This document shows, one piece after another, positions 14,619-17,217 of a stretch of DNA of 17,217 nucleotides. The DNA is from an uncultured Bacteroidales bacterium (GTDB lineage: Bacteria > Bacteroidota > Bacteroidia > Bacteroidales > P3), in NCBI GenBank assembly GCA_947179195.1, contig CAMXAS010000013.1, forward strand, positions 1 to 17,217. Direction: 5' to 3'. Under the pieces are notes generated by a model. The model was not told where the DNA came from. It was given only the letters and a program-made list of their open reading frames with translations, and searched no databases. Each line of letters starts with the position of its first letter. Position 1 is the first letter of the stretch. The position numbers were made by a program, and so were the translations under genes.

Positions 14619-17217
14619 ATGGGGGCGGATGCGGCATCGGATAAGCGTGCGGGCCGGCGGCTCAGGCCGTTGACTATAGCCTGTCTGTGGCTTTTGGCGC
14701 TCGGATGGTGCGCGCCCCTGCGGGCCACGCACCAAAAGGCGGCCGAAATCACGTTTACCTACGTATCCGGATATACGTACCGTTTCCATTTGGTCACCTA
14801 CACGTTCACCGAGTCGGAGGCCGACCGGCCCGAGTTGGAAATCAACTGGGGCGACGGCAGCAGCGACGTGCTCGTCCGTGACCGTGTCACCGTCCTTGCC
14901 GGTCAGCAAACCAAAGTCAATGAATATTTCGGCACGCACACCTATGCGGGGCCGGGTTCCTATTATGTCAGCATGGAAGACGCCAACCGCAACGGGGGCG
15001 TCGTCAATATGCCCAACAGCATCAACACGCCGATGTATGTCGAAACGCTGTTGGTTATCAGCCCTTATATGTCATCGGGCAACAACAGCCCCGTGCTGAC
15101 GGCGCGTCCCGTCGATGACCGCGGTTGCGTGGGGCGGCGGTTCATCCACAATCCGGCGGCCTACGACCCCGACGGCGACAGCCTTTCCTACCGCCTGATA
15201 CGCTGCCGGACTTCGGGCGGCGAAGACATCGCGGGCTATTCGTTTCCGTCCGCTTCCGACACGATATACATCGACGAGCGAACGGGCGACTTGGTTTGGG
15301 AAAATCCGGTGACGCAGGGCGAATACAATGTGGCGATTCTCGTGCGGGAATGGCGCAACGGCCGCCTTATCGGCGAGGTGACGCGCGATATGCAGATTGT
15401 CGTGCAGATGTGCGACAACTATCCGCCCGACCTCATTTGCGATGACGCCTATTGCGTGGAGGCGGGGCAGCGGTTGCAGTTCGAAGCCTATGCGCTCGAC
15501 CTTGACGGCGATGGTATCAAGATGCAGCCGGCGGGCGAAGTCTTCGCCACGCGGCGCGGGGCCAACTTGCGGCTGTTGGGCGCCGCGCCCGACAGCGTGC
15601 GTTACGAATTCGTCTGGCAGACCGAACTATCCGACTCGCGCGCACAACCTTATGGTATATATTTGAAAGCCACCGACGGCGGCACGCCGCCGCTTTCCGA
15701 CCTCAAGACGGTTGCGGTACAGGTGTTGGCGCCGGCCGTGCGCGGCTTGCAGGCCGACTACGATTTGCAACGGGAGCAGGTGCGGTTGCAGTGGGAGATG
15801 GCCGTCAGCCCCCATGCCAAGGGCTACCGCCTCTACCGCCGGGCCGGTTCCGCGGACGATGAACCCTTTGAGGAATGCCGCGGCGGGGTGGGCGCGGACT
15901 ATACGCTGGTCGGCACGTGTGTCGGGGTATCCGATACGGCCTTTGTGGATAGCACCGGTTTGGCGTCGGGGATGCGCTATTGTTACCGCGTCTGCGCTTA
16001 TTTCGCCGATGGTGACGAGAGTTACGCCTCCGCGCCCGCCTGCGTCGAAATAGCCTCCTATACGCCCGTCTTTACGCACATCAGCGTGGAGGCGACCGAT
16101 GCGCAGGAGGGACGGATGGCGCTCGAATGGCGGCATCTGCGCGCGAAAGACAGCGTGCTGGACGGCTACGGTTACGGGCTTTTGGGTGGCTACACGCCCG
16201 ACAATATGCGGCTGTTGGGGCGTTTCCCGTTGGACAGCGTCGTGACGTGGACGGATACCGGCCTCAATACGGTGGGGCATCCTTATTACTACCGCTTGGG
16301 CTTGTTGCCCGACGGGGCGGGCGATACCCTTAAATACGCCACGCCGGTCTATGCCTCCGCCTACCTCATGGCCGTGCCGCACAGCCGCCGTGTCGAACTG
16401 GACTGGGATTTCGAGCACCCTTGGCATAACGCATACTTTACGGTCTATCGCCAGCATCCCGACTCGGCGGCTTTCGCGCCGGTGGCGCGCGTGGCCGCCC
16501 GCCACTATGTGGATTTGGGCTTGGAGAACGACCGCACCTACCGTTACTATGTGGAGGGCTACGGTTCCTACTACAACGACAGCCTGCCGTCGCCCTTGCT
16601 CAACCGCTCCAACATCGTGTCGGCGGTGCCGGTCTTGGGCACGCCCTGCCGGCCTACGTTGCGCCTGCAAGACAGCAGCTGCGACCCGCTCATGAACACG
16701 CTCGCCTGGTCTTTCGAGGTAGGGGCGGCGGGCGGGGCCGCCGATTCGGCCGCCTGGGCCGACTGTTACACCGATGCGGCCTACTATAAACTCTACTACA
16801 AGCGTTACAGCGAGCCGGTCTATGAGGAAGTGGCCACCACGGAAGAAACCCGCTACGAACACGAGCCGGAGGGCTATTGGGCCTGCTATTATGTCACGGC
16901 CGTCAACGAGGCCGGCTTGGAGAGCGAACCGAGCGAAACCGTCTATGCCGACAACCGTTCCTGCTTCACCTACCGTCTGCCCAATGTGTTCACGCCCAAC
17001 GGCGACGGCTACAACGACACGTTCCGCGCCCTGCCCAACCAATATGTGGAGGGCTTCCGTATCGACATCTACAACCGCTGGGGCAACCCGGTCTTTTCGT
17101 CCGATGACCCCAAATTCGAATGGAACGGCCGTATGGGCGGCGACGGCAAAGACTGCCCGGACGGCGTTTATTTCTATGTCGTCGAATTTACGGTGGAGGC
17201 CGAAGGGCTGAACGATA
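14619..17217 (+). CDS. Large secreted protein with gliding-motility C-terminal domain (partial)
   Basis: One frame stays open from ATG 14619 to the window edge (866 codons, no stop). Residues 1-38 form an arginine-rich signal peptide (RRLRPLTIACLWLLALGWCAPLRA). A PKD-like module with WGDGS at 77-81 follows, then a cadherin-like part (NSPVLTARPVDDRGCVGRRF, AYDPDGDSLSYRL, ATDGGTPPLSDLKTV), then FN3-like repeats (WEMAVSPHAKGYRLYRR, TYRYYVEGYG, LYYKRY). From about residue 783 it enters a gliding-motility-associated domain (PNVFTPNGDGYNDTF, IDIYNRWGNPVF, DGVYFYVV), the type B signal of type IX secretion. The stop should lie very shortly beyond 17217. It probably sits on the cell surface; its partner is unknown. 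The start lacks a Shine-Dalgarno and lies 9 nt after the peptidase stop, suggesting co-transcription. Confidence 0.88.
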   Translation, partial: MGADAASDKRAGRRLRPLTIACLWLLALGWCAPLRATHQKAAEITFTYVSGYTYRFHLVTYTFTESEADRPELEINWGDGSSDVLVRDRVTVLAGQQTKVNEYFGTHTYAGPGSYYVSMEDANRNGGVVNMPNSINTPMYVETLLVISPYMSSGNNSPVLTARPVDDRGCVGRRFIHNPAAYDPDGDSLSYRLIRCRTSGGEDIAGYSFPSASDTIYIDERTGDLVWENPVTQGEYNVAILVREWRNGRLIGEVTRDMQIVVQMCDNYPPDLICDDAYCVEAGQRLQFEAYALDLDGDGIKMQPAGEVFATRRGANLRLLGAAPDSVRYEFVWQTELSDSRAQPYGIYLKATDGGTPPLSDLKTVAVQVLAPAVRGLQADYDLQREQVRLQWEMAVSPHAKGYRLYRRAGSADDEPFEECRGGVGADYTLVGTCVGVSDTAFVDSTGLASGMRYCYRVCAYFADGDESYASAPACVEIASYTPVFTHISVEATDAQEGRMALEWRHLRAKDSVLDGYGYGLLGGYTPDNMRLLGRFPLDSVVTWTDTGLNTVGHPYYYRLGLLPDGAGDTLKYATPVYASAYLMAVPHSRRVELDWDFEHPWHNAYFTVYRQHPDSAAFAPVARVAARHYVDLGLENDRTYRYYVEGYGSYYNDSLPSPLLNRSNIVSAVPVLGTPCRPTLRLQDSSCDPLMNTLAWSFEVGAAGGAADSAAWADCYTDAAYYKLYYKRYSEPVYEEVATTEETRYEHEPEGYWACYYVTAVNEAGLESEPSETVYADNRSCFTYRLPNVFTPNGDGYNDTFRALPNQYVEGFRIDIYNRWGNPVFSSDDPKFEWNGRMGGDGKDCPDGVYFYVVEFTVEAEGLND

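Noticed and set aside
12540..14939. Long antisense open frame (799 codons) opposite the peptidase
   Set aside because: The plus-strand gene has a clear HEFGH site and signal peptide; the antisense product has no recognisable motif. The same reasoning rejects 4519-6192 and 15627-17042 on the minus strand.
1..17217. CRISPR array, tRNA, rRNA, insertion sequence or prophage genes
   Set aside because: No regularly spaced repeats, cloverleaf-like sequence, transposase or integrase motif was seen.

Overview
The window comes from a Bacteroidetes genome, most likely Bacteroidales; an Alistipes-like (Rikenellaceae) source is my guess from protein flavour and base composition. Signs of the phylum: promoters of the TTTG-N18-20-TAnnTTTG type, mostly A-rich leaders without Shine-Dalgarno sequences, type IX secretion C-terminal signals of both the short (type A-like) and gliding-motility (type B) kinds, Bacteroidetes cysteine-ladder leucine-rich repeats, and a DUF5723-type outer-membrane protein. 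Most of the window is GC-rich (a 60-nt count inside thrS gives 38/60). The first gene is a clear AT-rich exception.

Layout. 1-342: intergenic DNA with copy 1 of a palindromic repeat and a promoter. 343-2520 (+): a secreted mosaic protein made of a WGDG (PKD-like) module, a formylglycine-generating-enzyme-like fold lacking one catalytic Cys, leucine-rich repeats, and a GC-rich type IX sorting tail. 2521-2928: intergenic DNA with a 19-bp perfect hairpin, a 17-bp direct repeat, and copy 2 of the palindromic repeat. 2929-4374 (-): two paralogous exported, probably outer-membrane barrel proteins in one operon. 4375-4503: back-to-back promoters.

4504-8117 (+): the conserved translation cluster thrS-infC-rpmI-rplT-rplS, closed by a terminator. 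infC has no ATG/GTG/TTG at its true 5' end and appears to start at AUA (or AUU) behind the best Shine-Dalgarno in the window. 8218-12328 (+): a lipoprotein gene broken by a one-base frameshift, a DUF5723-type barrel protein with an acidic tail, and queE (7-deazaguanine pathway), tightly packed. 12411-14609 (+): a periplasmic M3 peptidyl-dipeptidase with its own promoter. 14619-17217 (+): a large secreted multidomain protein with a gliding-motility-type C-terminal domain, cut by the window edge.

I see no tRNA, rRNA, CRISPR array, transposase or integrase. I found no convincing new multi-gene system. The points most worth a second look are the non-canonical infC start, the covarying palindromic repeats bracketing a compositionally foreign gene, the sharp composition break before that gene's sorting signal, and the frameshifted lipoprotein.
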